From positions 4,285,001-4,349,000 of the forward strand of contig NC_060973.1 in NCBI RefSeq assembly GCF_910589235.1: 64,000 bases of DNA, written 5' to 3'. Source of the stretch: Vespa crabro (taxonomy: Eukaryota; Arthropoda; Insecta; Hymenoptera; Vespidae). A model generated the notes under the pieces. It ran no database searches and was not told the DNA's origin. It saw nothing but the letters and a program-made list of their open reading frames with translations. Positions 14,549-26,660 of this stretch are shown piece by piece. Within the stretch, counting starts at the first letter, position 1, and every line of letters starts with the position of its first letter. The translations under genes and the position numbers were made by a program.

Positions 14549-16308
14549 AAATGGATATATGTACATACGTTCGTGCTTATATTATGTATTTTGATTGGAT
14601 ACAAATTCGCTGACTAATATCGAAGTATGTATATACTCTCGCATTTCGAGCTTCATATCCTTTAACGCATTATCATTCGGCCAAGGTATAAACTCTCACG
14701 CTCGTACACCATCCGAGAATATTCTCCTCGTAACTCCGGAAAATTACTGTCTAGTAAAAGCTGCCGTACCCATATATATCCATACATACATATATACGTA
14801 TACATATGCACAGGTTATTGCCGTGAACGCAAGCATATCGAGTTATTACAAGATATATTGATAAAGTGATACAGTTACATTCCCGAAAGTGTGCATATAT
14901 ATACAATTTATGTTTCGATTTTTCCATATGAACATCGACTGAAATAGTATTTTCAAATGAGAAGAAACAAAATGGAATAATTCGAAATTTATTATACGTA
15001 CTTCGTCGGTAAGAAAAAATTCAAATTACACGGGCTTTGTGATCATTAAGTAAGTAAATAGTATCATTAAGTGCAATTCAAATTTCGCGGGCTCTGCAGT
15101 TAAGGATCAAGGATGGGGAGAAGAGAGAAAGAGAGAGAGGGATGGAGGGAGGAAAAGGCGGAGGGGGAGAGGGGAGAGAGTGAGGAGAGAGATCATAAAG
15201 AAAAATTTAATTTTCGCGGGCTTTGTGATTAGGAAGCAAGGGATAGGTTAAGGCAAGTTATCATTGAACATTATAATAAAAAAAAGAGATACATAAATAT
15301 GTTTCTATAAAATTAATGATTCGATTGTATAAAATGTGAACAAAAAAGTAAATTTTCGATGTTGATTTTGTGTAGTAAAAAAAGAAAAAAAAAGAAATAT
15401 TCAAATTTCGCGGGGCTTGTGGTTAAGGAGTAAGGGCTACGGCAAGTTGTTATTGAACGTGGTACATATCCCCGAGGCTCGACCTGAATGAGACTGTTGA
15501 CGTCTTGGCAAGCTTCCAAGCTGCCGCAGAGTACCTCGCGCTCGGCGAATACAAGAGTACTTCTGTATACGAGGTTAATCGTTCGCGATAGAAGGAAGGG
15601 TGGTTACCCCTCTTTGCTTCCGAGAGAGATACCTCGATTTCTCTTTTTCTTTCTCCCTTTCTCCTTTCCGTTCTCTCCCCTTTATGATGATGACGAAGAC
15701 GATCGTTGTTCTTACTGTTTTTCCTTCTTGGATCAACTTTCCCCTACCTAACCTCAAACAAAATAACCCCAGAAATATTTTATTCTCATGATAAAATTCT
15801 TTTCTACCTCTCTCCTCTAGACAATGACGTTATTATATCTCTTCGATTTCATTGCTCTTTACTCCCTCTCCCCCCCTCTCTCTCATTTTTTTTTCTTTTC
15901 ATTATATATCAGTATCTGATATATACATATTTATGAATCTTCCTTCTTTACGATACATAAAACAAAACAAAAAGAAATATAGCAACGTGGAATAATATTC
16001 TATTAACGGATCAGAAACAAACAATTCCTCGCATAATTTTATCGTTATACTTCGTAGATTATAAACACACTTTTGTACCATTAAAAAGTACTGTTTTACG
16101 GTTTTCATTCTAACGTTAAAAATATAACAGATTTATTGTTATCTTTCACGAAGATGTTACTATTTTTTGTCAAAAAGTGTTCTCAATTTAGTGAAAGAAA
16201 AGTAAATACATGTGTGTAGTTTCATTTATTACGACGACTTTGGAGGAAAATCTCAAAGCTTCAGTCGTGTTGTTGCGCCTTTAAAACGATTTTTAAAAGA
16301 AAGAGAGA

Positions 16309-16363
<55 letters not shown>

Positions 16364-16883
16364 CAATTGGAAGAGTTGCTGCTAGAGTAGCCTACTTTTT
16401 CAAAAATACTACACGTGTGCTGGTCGGTAAACTGAGAAGGAAGAGATCGCAAACCGAGAGATATGCTGAGTTTCTGGGAAACCGTAATGAAAGAAACCCC
16501 TGTGCTGAAGCGTCTCGTCTTTGTGCACGGTTCGCTGTAATGAGCTATACCTCTCGCATGGATGACGTCTTTGTGTGAGATACGATGCGTTTTGCTATCA
16601 CAAAAAAAAAGAAAGAAAAAAAAAAAAGAGGAAAAAAGATTGGAACGTAATCTCCTTTTTTCCTCCATTTTTGTGTAATCCTTAAAGGTCCGTGTCATGG
16701 ATCAGTAATGTAAAGCTTAAACGAGAATTTTCTTTCAATATTGATAAAATTAATCCCTGACTGATAACACTGATATTATTTTTTCTTTGTACGTGTAAAT
16801 ATTTACATGGTATATACTATGACAGTAAAAACGAATTTCTACAATATTAAATAATAATATAAACTTTGTATAGCATTCGTTTG

Positions 16884-16940
<57 letters not shown>

Positions 16941-17269
16941 CTGATAAAGTCTAATCATCAATCAAATTTCTGATATCCTTTTTTTTTTTTGTTTCATAAG
17001 GTCGAAGAACAAAGAACTATTATTATAATTCATTGATTCATGTATGTATATATCTATGTACTTACATAAATTCTAATCGAAAGAGCACTATACGAGATGA
17101 ATTCTAATTGAGCACCTTTAATCGAAGTTATCGACGGTTCCTCGGGTCAATCTCCGTTTGAAAATTGTGTCCAGGACGAAACGGTGATAAACGGATGAAG
17201 CGAACTAACTCGGTCGTTATCGAAATCATCGTTTTGCTCTCATTTACGTAACAGAGAGACAACCAGGGA

Positions 17270-17318
<49 letters not shown>

Positions 17319-19211
17319 GGAAAGAGAGTGAAAGAGAAACTCTCATTGGGATCTCGTAACTGGTACAGAAAAACATATACATTCATTAATGTTGATAATA
17401 ATCTTCACGATTGAATAAAATTATGTAGCAAATTTCATGAATTATTTTATTTGAAAGAAGAAAGGAGAAAAACAAAATGGGGAACGAATTTCACCGACCG
17501 CGAAATCTCGATGTTTTATTTTTTAATAAAATACTATTACTAATAAATAATATATATATGTATAATAGTTTATTATTAATTTAAAAAATTTAATTTCTCT
17601 CGAACGATAAAAAGAACTTTTTGAAAATTTCTGATCATTCCTCTCTTCTTTTTTTTTTCTATTTCTTTTATTAATAGTCTTTTATTACTACTTTGTACTA
17701 AGAGTCCAAGCGCGGGCAATTTGAATGCCGCGCGTCCTCGTCGAGAAGAAATTATGGACCTTAGCGTCGTCAATGTGTTTAATTGAGCGGACAAAATTGC
17801 GACGAGAATTTCTTCAGCCGGTTAAGTTAAACGACCGTCGCCCATAGTCATTCCCCAAAGGAAACATTGTATCGCATCACGAATTATTTCAAAGCGAATA
17901 AAACTTTATTTATATTCTTTTTAATAATACTAATAAATATAAGTCGAGAGTTGGAAAAAGAAATGGTGAAAAAAAAAAGTTTTCGATCGAAATATAAATT
18001 CTTTTTCTTCTTTTATTAATTTTTTCTCGGAATAAGTATTCTTTTTCCCAGCGGACACCATAGATGTAGGGGAAAAAAAAGAAAGAAAGAAAAAAAAGGA
18101 AATAGATCATTCGAAGTAAAATTTTCTCACGGTACAATCGAAAGAGAAGATTTTCCTGAAGGTTTCTTGGCTTAGTAGCCAAGAGATATTCTAAAGGATG
18201 AAGAAAAGGTTCGCATAAAGGGCTCTTAGATGTGGAAAAGCAACGATAAACGGCCGATGAACGAACGAGCGACCCTATGCCAGCTCAAAGTATTGATTCG
18301 AGAGCGCGTTGCACGCACAAGGAGGCGTCGGATAACGAACGTTTTCGACGAACGTGACCATGACAAGTACGTTTCGTATGCACATAAGTGGGTAGAGAGT
18401 ATACCAGTATATATTCTATGTAAAAAGGGAGAAAAGAGTAAAAAGGGAGAAAATAAGAAAAAGAACTGGAATTAGTCCCAGACACCATCTCAAACATAAA
18501 ATCCTTCGATATTACACGGATGTATATATATATATACATATTTAAATATGTATATATATATATATAAAAGTCTTCCTTCAATTATTCCAAATTTATTTCA
18601 ATCGCAAAATAAGGAAAGATCTGTCTATAACAATTATTCAAGTCTCTCAATGGGAAAAACATTTTGCAAAAGAAAACACGGTATTTCTACGTCAACACTT
18701 CTCAACATACTCTTTTTTAAAAGACTATCCTCCTCCCACCTGCCCACCCACTTTCTTATTATTCTTTTTTATTTTCGCTCTTTTTATTCCTCCCATCCCT
18801 CTCTCCCTTTAGCCCTTTATTTTCTTCTATTTATTTTCATCACGTAAACTATAAAATAATATCTTAGGAAAGGCGATGCTTTTGAAGTTTAATAAGTAAA
18901 TGCATTAGAGTATATGTATGCATGCATGCATGCATTCACTCGTTCATATATGTACATAAGTAATATGTACAATATATATGAAAAGGAGCCAAAACGAAAA
19001 TACAATAAACCGAAAATCAACCGAACTTCATGAAAATAGGATAGAAACACCTGTTGTGAAATATGGAAATAGTAAAAAATAAGAAACACATCCATTATTC
19101 TCATAAACGATCGGCGAACATTTTCACGATCGAAAGAAAAGGAACCGTACTATCTAGAAAATTCCAAGAATAAATTTTCCCTTTTGAAATACATAGTACT
19201 GCTTGTGTGTG

Positions 19212-19289
<78 letters not shown>

Positions 19290-20359
19290 CGCGCCGTGAA
19301 AAGAAATTCTCTCTTATTTTCTCTCGTCTTCTTTCGACAATCAAACATGATTAATATTGATAACATTTTTTTTTTTCTTCTAATCGAACAACGTTTCGTA
19401 CCGGCCTAAAACTCTTCCTGTGGTTAGCAATAAGCTGTTTGTCTTGCTCGAATAAGCTATCCCCTCCTACACTCCTCCTCGCACACCTCCTTCTCTTTCA
19501 CCCCTTCCTGTTGTTGGTACGTGTATGATGTCATCCTACACACGGGGTCATTTCTACGCGAAGGGGCACACAGTCGATGTTATACTTATACGCGTACTTA
19601 ACAACGGAAATATGCTTACAAAAGCGAATAATATACAGTAAAAATATAATACAATTTATAATATTAGAATATTAAAAGTTGATTACTTCTTGCGATCCAT
19701 TTTTTTTTTCTGAAATAAAAAGAAGAAACAAAATTTCTATTATTTTATATAATTCATTTCATTTTGAAAATCGCGCGGAAATAATACGTAAACGTATCAC
19801 GTGACTCTGCAGTAAGTCACGTGACGCAACGAACAATGGCGGTACTTCATAAAATTCTATACTATCCTATGTAAATATGCTTCTCCCCCTTTGTTTTATT
19901 ATTTATTCGTCTTTTTTCAATATTATTTTGACTGATCATTCTTACGAAATATTGACTTTTATATAAATAATCGTGTGACGTTTTAAACATCTAGTAGGAA
20001 CTTTTTATATATATCTATAGAGATTTCAGACGGTAAAAGCGGAGTCTAACGTTTAACTTTAATCCGCGGTAAACGGCCGACAAGTGGTCCGTTCCACTTT
20101 TAATTCTACGTTCCCATGCTTTACGCTATGCTTTAAACACTTCCGCGTCTGATTTATGATCGTATCTACGTACATACAGGATATTTCATAATGAATATGA
20201 AAAGAAAATTTTTTTAAAAAACAAAATTATATTAGAACGTAATTTAACATTTATAAGTTTTTTTTTTACATATCTTTTATATGTCTTTCTAAAATATTCT
20301 AAATTGTATATTATATTATGTGTGCATGCGTGTGTATGAAAGAGTGAGAGAGAGAGAGA

Positions 20360-20411
<52 letters not shown>

Positions 20412-21024
20412 AAAGATATACGATATACGGAAGAGTCTACAAAAAAAGAAATAAGAAAGGGGAAAAAATTAGGTAAAGTATTATAATATCTTGAAGGAAT
20501 ATCGATCTACAAAAGTGCTCAACTGGAAGCCTAATTTGCCGTTAAAGTGGACGAATAATGGTCACAGTATCATTGGATTTTGAAAGACCGACAACTTCTT
20601 CCGGACTCTCAAAGCCTCTTAGAATCTAATTATCGGTGAACTAAAATGATGATGATGGTGGTAGTAGAAGGAATAAAAAGCTTGCCAAGTAAAATGAGGA
20701 AAACTTATTTTCCTCTTGCATTAGGGAGATGCTTGAATAAAATACAGTTACGATCTTGCAATGAATGCTGCGCTTGCGATTGGAAGATAAAAAAAAAATA
20801 TGTAAAAGATTAAAGATAACAAAAAAAAAAAAAATCATGGCAGGTAATAACTTGTTATCGGTCGATATATATATATATATTATATATATATGTTCCAATA
20901 TTATATGTATATCGAGACTATCTCATGTTTTAACATAAATAAACGTTTATCGAAAAAAAAGAAAAAAGAAGAAGAGAAATATATAGTAGAGAAAAAAAAG
21001 AGAGACCATCGATAGTATAAGCTT

Positions 21025-21099
<75 letters not shown>

Positions 21100-21960
21100 T
21101 TCTCTCCCTCTTTCGTTGACGAGAAGGCAGACCGTGAAAATAAACTCTGACCTTTTTCTCAAGCATGCGTGATCTCGTCGATGTTTTTTATACAATACAC
21201 ATTATGAAAACTGTGAGAGACCTTAATCAACGACGAGAGTATAGAAGAATCAGCAGTCATTAAAATAACTAGAAAGCTACTTAAATACCGGAAATGACAC
21301 CGATGAAAATATTGAGAACGCCTTAATTTCATTGTTTTCACAATGAAACGCCAGTTTCATTGGAGATATAACAAATGATATATTCTATAACTCGTTCTAT
21401 TGAATAGCCTACCACTTAATTAACATGTTAAAATTTTTTCAATATTTCATATACAAATAAAATTATAAGAGCGATAAAAAAAATCCAACATTACTTATCG
21501 ACGCAATTCAATGAACGAACACACACTATTATCATATTAATAATAAGAAAACAAACAATGCAACATTGTTTGAAACCTTTTTATAAGAACAAACAAATTC
21601 CGACATTACTTATTGGTCCAAGCCAATAATAGTTCTATTTCTAAGTGATCGATAGACCAAATCGCTCGACAACATCGACGAAGAATAACAAAAAACGGAT
21701 ATGACGGTGAGGGGAAAAGGATGGAAAAAAAATAATTAGAAAAAAATAAAAATAAAAATAAAAATATTAACAAAAGGAAATCGCGTTCATATCGTGAACG
21801 TATATACCACCATCGATATCGTCCACAGTTCAACAAGCAATACTAACCAAGCATAACCGAATTTTTTTTTAGAGATGTCCTCCATCGAAAGCCAATAGAA
21901 TTGTGAACACACATACATATACCGAATGACCGAGGAAAAGCAAACATTCTAGAAAGAGAA

Positions 21961-22044
<84 letters not shown>

Positions 22045-25000
22045 AGAGAAAGCAAGAGAGAGATAGAGAGAATAACATCATAGATGTTCTCCCCGTACAA
22101 ATGTTCCCCCGATATTCCAATTAAACTTGTCACTGACAATATCGACCAATACTGCCAAATACTTTCATAGTATCGACCACAGTTTTAAGCGATCTTTCTC
22201 AGTTTCCTTTTATTATTTCAACTCTTTCACGTTTACCTTGATTAAACACGATAGACTTCGTGATGTTCATTAGAATCAACAAAAATTTAAAAAAAGAAAT
22301 AAAAAAATATAAATAAAACCCTTCCATAACGTTATGTAAATTTGAAGTTACTTCTTTCAGTGACTTCTAGTATCTACAGTATACTATTAGTATACGGACT
22401 ACTACATACTAATATGCAGTATTATAGTATATATTATTAATATATATTACATATCATTATAGTATGATGGTAGTATTCGAATAATATACTATGTGGTATC
22501 ATTAATATATATATATATATAAATATAGTAATTAATAGTATAATCATATTATTATAACGAAACTTTATACAACTTTTACATTATATAATCCTTTTATAAA
22601 CAAAAGAAAATTAAGTTATAGAGAATTAAAGAAGATCCTCTCATTGTCATCAATATAACATTGTCATTCTGTTTAAACCAATAATAAAAAAATATCAAAA
22701 ATATTTTAAATAATCCACTCGTTTCTCTTGGACAAAAAAAACAAACTAAACAAAAAAGAAAAAAAGAAAAGCTGAACAAAAAAGAAAGTTTTCTTTCTTC
22801 GAGTTTCTGCCATCAATGAATAAGATCACCGGCTGTCTCCTTTGTGGACCATCATATAAGAAAAAGAAAATGGTGTGTGTGTGTGTGTGTCTGCATGTGC
22901 GCGAGTATGGAACATCTGCCAGGGCTGTTGGTCAAAAGTGCGCAGCAGTATCTTTAGAATCTCAGAAACTCGTTCGCATATGTACCAAGAAACCTCATCG
23001 CACTTACGATGTCGAGAAGAAGACGAAGAGGCGAAGAAGACAACGATGGCGCCAATCCTTCTGCATTCTATTTTTCACGCCTACGACTCATAACCCGGGC
23101 TATTTTTAGCTCTATCCTCTCGCTTGCAAAGTGAAACATAAAGAAATCTTGCAAAATAGAGAATTTTGTTTCTAAAAGTTATTTATGTATATAGTTTTTG
23201 TTGGTGACAATCTAAAATAATTTTTCTTCGGAATAAAATTTAAATGAAGATTAGTGATCAAAAGTCAAGGTAGAAGTTCGACGTTAACGATGGATACGTT
23301 CATTATCAACCTTTTTCATGTATTTCTTCCTCCTCTTATTCCTATTCTTCTTATTATTATCATTATTCTTTCTTCGACGATATAAAATAAACGACCTTTG
23401 TTCGGCTCAATGACCGAACTCATAATCAATGAATCAACTTATATTTACGTCTGTAAACGTCTGTATATATATACATATATAAAATTGTTAAAAAGCAACC
23501 AAAATAAAAACATAAGAAATTTCACTTACAAACGATATTTAAATTTAATTATATCTATAACCTTATCGCGTGCGTTATTTAAATAAAATCGTCGAAAAGA
23601 ATTTTATTGCGAATTTAGATCTTAATTAAGTATTAATCACATGAATATAACCTAGAACACATGTTAATGCGCACTTACTCATACTGCACTAGCACGGAAA
23701 TATTCGAGGTTATATGAATATTGACATATCTATATATATATACATATATATGTATATAAGTCGAATATGTTGTCAAATATAAACCAATCAAAAAGCGATC
23801 GTTACGTCATCCCCTTCCCGCGTGAGTTATTCATAGTGGCGCGAAATACGAAACAGCTTTTTCGTTAGAAACGAAAAGAGGACTCCTCTTTCTTGCTCCT
23901 CCTCCTCAACCCTCTTGTGAAGAGACACTCGATATCGCTTTTGAACGTGAGGATTTTCTCATGTGGGATAAAGAGGAGAAGAAGAGGAAAGAGGGGAAAA
24001 GAGGCAGTCCCGCTTTATGTAAAACGATCCTTTCGATCCTCTCTTCCCAGAAAACTGTCCCGAATGTGGAGAGCCGACGGGTACTTTTTCTCAGGAAGAT
24101 CCGTTGGTGCTTCCTGTGCATTCATTGTTCGTCTACATTGAGAATTTCACGGAAAGAATGAAAATGACGACGACGACGACAATAAGAAAAAGCAACGGGA
24201 TCGAGCGAGAGGATATCATAACAAAAGAGAAGTAGTATCATAAGAAGCATCTTACGCGATGCACGAAAGAGATTCCTCTGACGTCATTCGCAAGATATCT
24301 GATCCACTGTCTTTCATATTTTGTCCTGATTAGAGAAGGTGGAGAAGTGGGGAGGGAAAGGCACAAAAACAAAAAAGCTCCAAGAAAGAAAAAAGCGAAA
24401 ACAAAATAAATAGAAATAAAGGTAATGATTCCATTTATAGGCTTGTTTAAAATTATACATTTTTGCGCTAATCTTCGATGTATATTTTCGATGAGGCAGA
24501 AAATTCGTTCGAGTCTAATGAATGATTGGTAATGAAGTGTACGAAAACTATAGACAATAAAATCTTCGATAAGACACAAACGTATACACGCATATAAACG
24601 CGACATAATCATCCTACTCTAGCGATCAGAATATCAGACAATCGGAAATCTCTTTAATCGTATCATCGATAAACTCATCAGTATGTTTGTTGCATTATAA
24701 CAATGAACAATATGTTATCTTTTCTGGCTCGACACGGAATATATTGCATTAGATTTTATTTAACAATTATCGTAGATTATCTATATTACATCATTTTGTT
24801 TTGAATCTACAGAGAGTGAGAGAGAGCGAGAGAGAGAGAGAAAGAGAGAGAACAAAGAGATCATATCAAAAAGTATTTAATATGTATCAACACGACGTAG
24901 TTTACATTTGAGACAATGTTACAAGCAACGGAGGCAAGGAAGATCATAATTCAAATGGGGGCATTAATTTCCCGCCAAAAAAATCTAAGAACGCATAATC

Positions 25001-26145
25001 GTACAATGGCACAATGGGTTTCGAAAGAATAATTACAGCACATTTATTGCGTTCCAGGCGAATTAGATCGACACGAATTTTTTTCAAAATTATCATACAC
25101 TTAAATGCTCTTACGTATTTATCAGATTTATCGATGACTTTCATAACTTTATTATCGCTGTTAATTCTCGTTGAAAATGCCTTTCTAATCTCCAATAGAC
25201 GGTGTTGTATGTTTTCATGCATGAAAAAAATACATGAAAATATTTAATAAATATTAACGACTGGTAAACATCGTTTGCAATTAATAACGATGAATCAATG
25301 AGATATTAATTTTTTATAGACTGGCCTTGGAAAATCATGTGTTGTGTACCGTTCGAGTATATTTTCAATGTTAATAATATAACAAAAAAAAAAAAAAAAA
25401 AAACAAAAACAAAAAGAAAACAAAGAGATATAACGTTTTTCGTTTCTCTCTCTTTCTTTCTCTCTATCTCTTTCACCTATCTTCTCACCAATTCAATTCA
25501 ATCACGATTCAAGTGTGAGACCACCTTTTCTTCCTCATTTCTTTCTGTCTTTGTCTCATCGAAAACAGCCGAATGTTCTACGCCTCTTTCAAGCAAATCC
25601 AACGTCATCATTTATTGTAAACATTCGCCAATGTGATTAGAATCCGATCATATAACTCCAGGCGGACTCCATCACGCGTTGCGCAATCACGCGACTTTCG
25701 CGAGACGGATTTTTTTCGAGGACTATAGAACACATACGTCGAAGTAAAAGAGAAAGAGAAAGAAGATAGGGAGGGGAAGTTGAAAGAGAAAGAAGGCGAT
25801 AGAGAAAAAGTGGATCGTTCGACGATGTCTCGAAGAACTTCGTTTCGTTGAGAGGGGACGATTGAAAGTTAAAAAGAAAAAAAAAAGAAAGGAAAACAAA
25901 TAAATGGGAAATTTAAAAAAAAAAGAAGAAAAAGAAAATAGAGAAAGTTGCGTATAATAACGATATCGGGGAAAGAAAAGAAAACAGAAAAGAAAGAAAA
26001 AAATAAGAAAAAGAAAGTTTAACTCACCGAAATATTTGTCCGGTTCGAGGCCCGAATCTTTATCGAGACCGCATATAACGAAATAATCGGCGAATCTCTG
26101 TGGATGTTGTTCGGGTCCTCGAGATATTCCCAGGCTTCCGTTCAT
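6150..26145 (-). CDS. DENND5: DENN domain-containing protein 5 (Rab6IP1-type Rab GEF)
   Basis: Model of 18 coding exons: 26145-26028, 13383-13274, 13194-12974, 12857-12663, 12568-12097, 11993-11857, 11766-11579, 11495-11108, 11018-10812, 10546-10372, 10281-10017, 8973-8863, 8184-7920, 7793-7526, 7423-7111, 6985-6809, 6682-6475, 6339-6150. Phases agree throughout and give 1335 residues (1298 without exon 12); human DENND5A has 1287. The N-terminus (RFADYFVICGLDKDSGLEPD) is the family signature. The tripartite DENN module spans about residues 13-610, including WQHVYVPILPASL and FLSRFLETQMFAS. The first RUN domain is about 710-950 (ASLCDLLERIWSHGLQ), the PLAT domain about 1030-1140 (IGHDNTG, FPCGRWLGKG) and the second RUN domain about 1150-1335. 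Family members activate Rab6/Rab39-type GTPases in Golgi and endosomal traffic. The 12.6 kb first intron is unusual for this compact region. The exon 11 acceptor has a weak pyrimidine tract. Confidence 0.95.
8863..8973 (-). other. DENND5: Phase-symmetric 111-bp exon of DENND5, possible cassette
   Basis: This exon starts and ends in phase 1 and encodes 37 residues containing LFGLPDRLIASLKS. Skipping it joins 10017 to 8184 and keeps the reading frame. I do not recognise an equivalent segment in vertebrate DENND5A, where the first RUN domain continues directly, so alternative use is likely but not shown. Both splice sites are good: an acceptor ending TTTTATCAG and a donor GTAAGC. Confidence 0.7.
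9541..9588. repeat. (AT)n microsatellite in a DENND5 intron
   Basis: About 22 AT units; a second AT-rich block lies just upstream at 9494-9540. Confidence 0.95.
13982..14032. repeat. Compound (CT)n(AT)n(GC)n microsatellite
   Basis: A CT run passes into AT and then into a short GCGC tract. Confidence 0.85.
15019..15460. repeat. Four dispersed copies of a degenerate 35-65 bp motif
   Basis: Copies lie at about 15019-15054, 15076-15112, 15203-15270 and 15398-15460. All share an AATTCAAATTTCGCGGGCTT core, then TTGTG or a variant, then AAGGAGCAAGGG-like sequence. The last two also share GGCAAGTTNTYATTGAAC. Spacing is irregular and purine-rich simple sequence fills the gaps. This is not a simple microsatellite; it looks like an old local duplication series. 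Confidence 0.75.
16297..16361. repeat. (GA)n microsatellite
   Basis: A nearly pure GA array of about 24 units with an imperfect 5' edge. Confidence 0.95.
16888..16939. repeat. (AT)n microsatellite
   Basis: About 26 perfect AT units. Confidence 0.95.
17271..17318. repeat. (GA)n microsatellite
   Basis: A GA array followed by GAAA and GGGA variants. Confidence 0.9.
19204..19294. repeat. Compound (TG)(TA)n(TG)n(CG)n alternating purine-pyrimidine tract
   Basis: A short TG run, TA from about 19216 to 19252, TG to 19280, then seven GC units to 19294. The whole 91 bp alternates purine and pyrimidine almost without a break. Confidence 0.95.
19797..19845. promoter_or_regulatory. Paired CACGTG E-boxes beside an ATGGCGG (YY1-like) motif
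   Basis: TCACGTGAC lies at 19797-19805 and the perfect palindrome GTCACGTGAC at 19816-19825, about two helical turns apart. GAACAATGGCGGTAC follows at 19831-19845 and resembles a YY1/Pho site. The surroundings are AT-rich intron, so this cluster stands out. It could be an enhancer or an internal promoter. An ATG at 19836 opens a 12-codon frame on the plus strand, which could be a short first exon ending at a GTAAAT donor. Confidence 0.45.
20341..20408. repeat. (GA)n microsatellite
   Basis: GA array of about 33 units with one GTGA interruption. Confidence 0.95.
21027..21092. repeat. (TC)n microsatellite
   Basis: About 33 perfect TC units, continuing in imperfect form to about 21115. Confidence 0.95.
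21951..22070. repeat. Compound GATA/GACA/GA microsatellite
   Basis: GATA units (about 21961-21978) pass into six GACA units (to about 22001), then GA (to about 22036), then GAAA and GA variants. Confidence 0.95.
23784..23846. promoter_or_regulatory. CCAAT, CRE and E2F-like motif cluster in DENND5 intron 1
   Basis: ACCAATCA occurs near 23783, TTACGTCA (CRE half-palindrome type) at 23802-23809, and GGCGCGAAA (E2F-type) at 23838-23846. CCCGCGTGAG lies between them. The block is GC-richer than its surroundings and is followed by a pyrimidine-rich stretch. It resembles a cell-cycle or housekeeping promoter. No gene start could be assigned to it. Confidence 0.4.
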
Positions 26146-26660
26146 CCTCTCGATCGAGCCTTATTGTAAAGTTAAAACGGCGGGTGGTGACAGAGATGTC
26201 TGGCCCGCCTTCTCTCGAAATTAGAAAAGCTTTACCCACCCTCACGAGAGCGTAAAGGGCATCGCGGCCGTTCTCTCGACTGCTGTCATTTCTTCTTCGA
26301 CTCGTGGCCTCGAGAGAGACGCACACACACACAGCTGATCTTGACACGTACAGAAAAGCACGGAACTGCACGGAAGCACGCACGGTTCTGCGACCGTATC
26401 CGACAGATTTTCCCTCTCTCGCCTTCCTCCCTATTGCTTCCCCTTTCGCGCTACACTTTTATCCCCTCCACTCTTGGAGGCGCAACTGCTATTAGCCGTC
26501 TATCCTTCGTTCGGCTTCGTTTCTCTATCTCTCTCTCTCTCTCTCTCTTGTTCTCTCTCGCGCGCGCACTCGATGCATTCGTATTCTCTCCATCTTTGTC
26601 TTACGTTTTACCAGAGATTGATCTTTACCTCGTACGCTCTGAAGTTGACATCGTATTCTA
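26028..26660. promoter_or_regulatory. DENND5: CpG-containing promoter and 5' UTR zone of DENND5
   Basis: Sequence around and upstream of the DENND5 ATG (26145, minus strand) is clearly GC- and CpG-richer than the rest of the window. It contains a CT array near 26529-26556 followed by a CGCGCG tract. The start codon lies in an AGAGGATGAAC context. It is assigned as promoter and 5' untranslated sequence by position; the transcription start is not visible. With CCDC22 starting at 27234 in the other direction, the interval is a divergent promoter region of about 1.1 kb. Confidence 0.6.

Larger units (their letters stand above)
13384..26027 (-). other. DENND5: 12.6-kb first intron of DENND5, repeat-rich, no coding exon recognised
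   Basis: The donor is GTGAGT directly after 26028 and the acceptor is TTATTGTAG before 13383. Inside are dense GA, TC, AT and compound microsatellites, poly-T and poly-A tracts, a degenerate repeat family at 15019-15460, and several unique GC-richer islands (about 16380-16570, 17690-17870, 18200-18400, 19390-19560, 19790-19850, 20040-20170, 22800-23100, 23780-23850). Some islands carry promoter-like motifs listed separately. No frame here has recognisable protein similarity. The size suggests that regulatory DNA or alternative first exons lie here, which is inference. Confidence 0.7.

Noticed and set aside
14595..14861. 88-codon plus-strand frame in DENND5 intron 1
   Set aside because: Ends in microsatellite-derived Tyr/Ile/Thr sequence, has no recognisable domain and no convincing splice partners.
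15488..15936. Overlapping Phe/Ser/Leu-rich frames in the intron
   Set aside because: They derive from pyrimidine-rich simple sequence.
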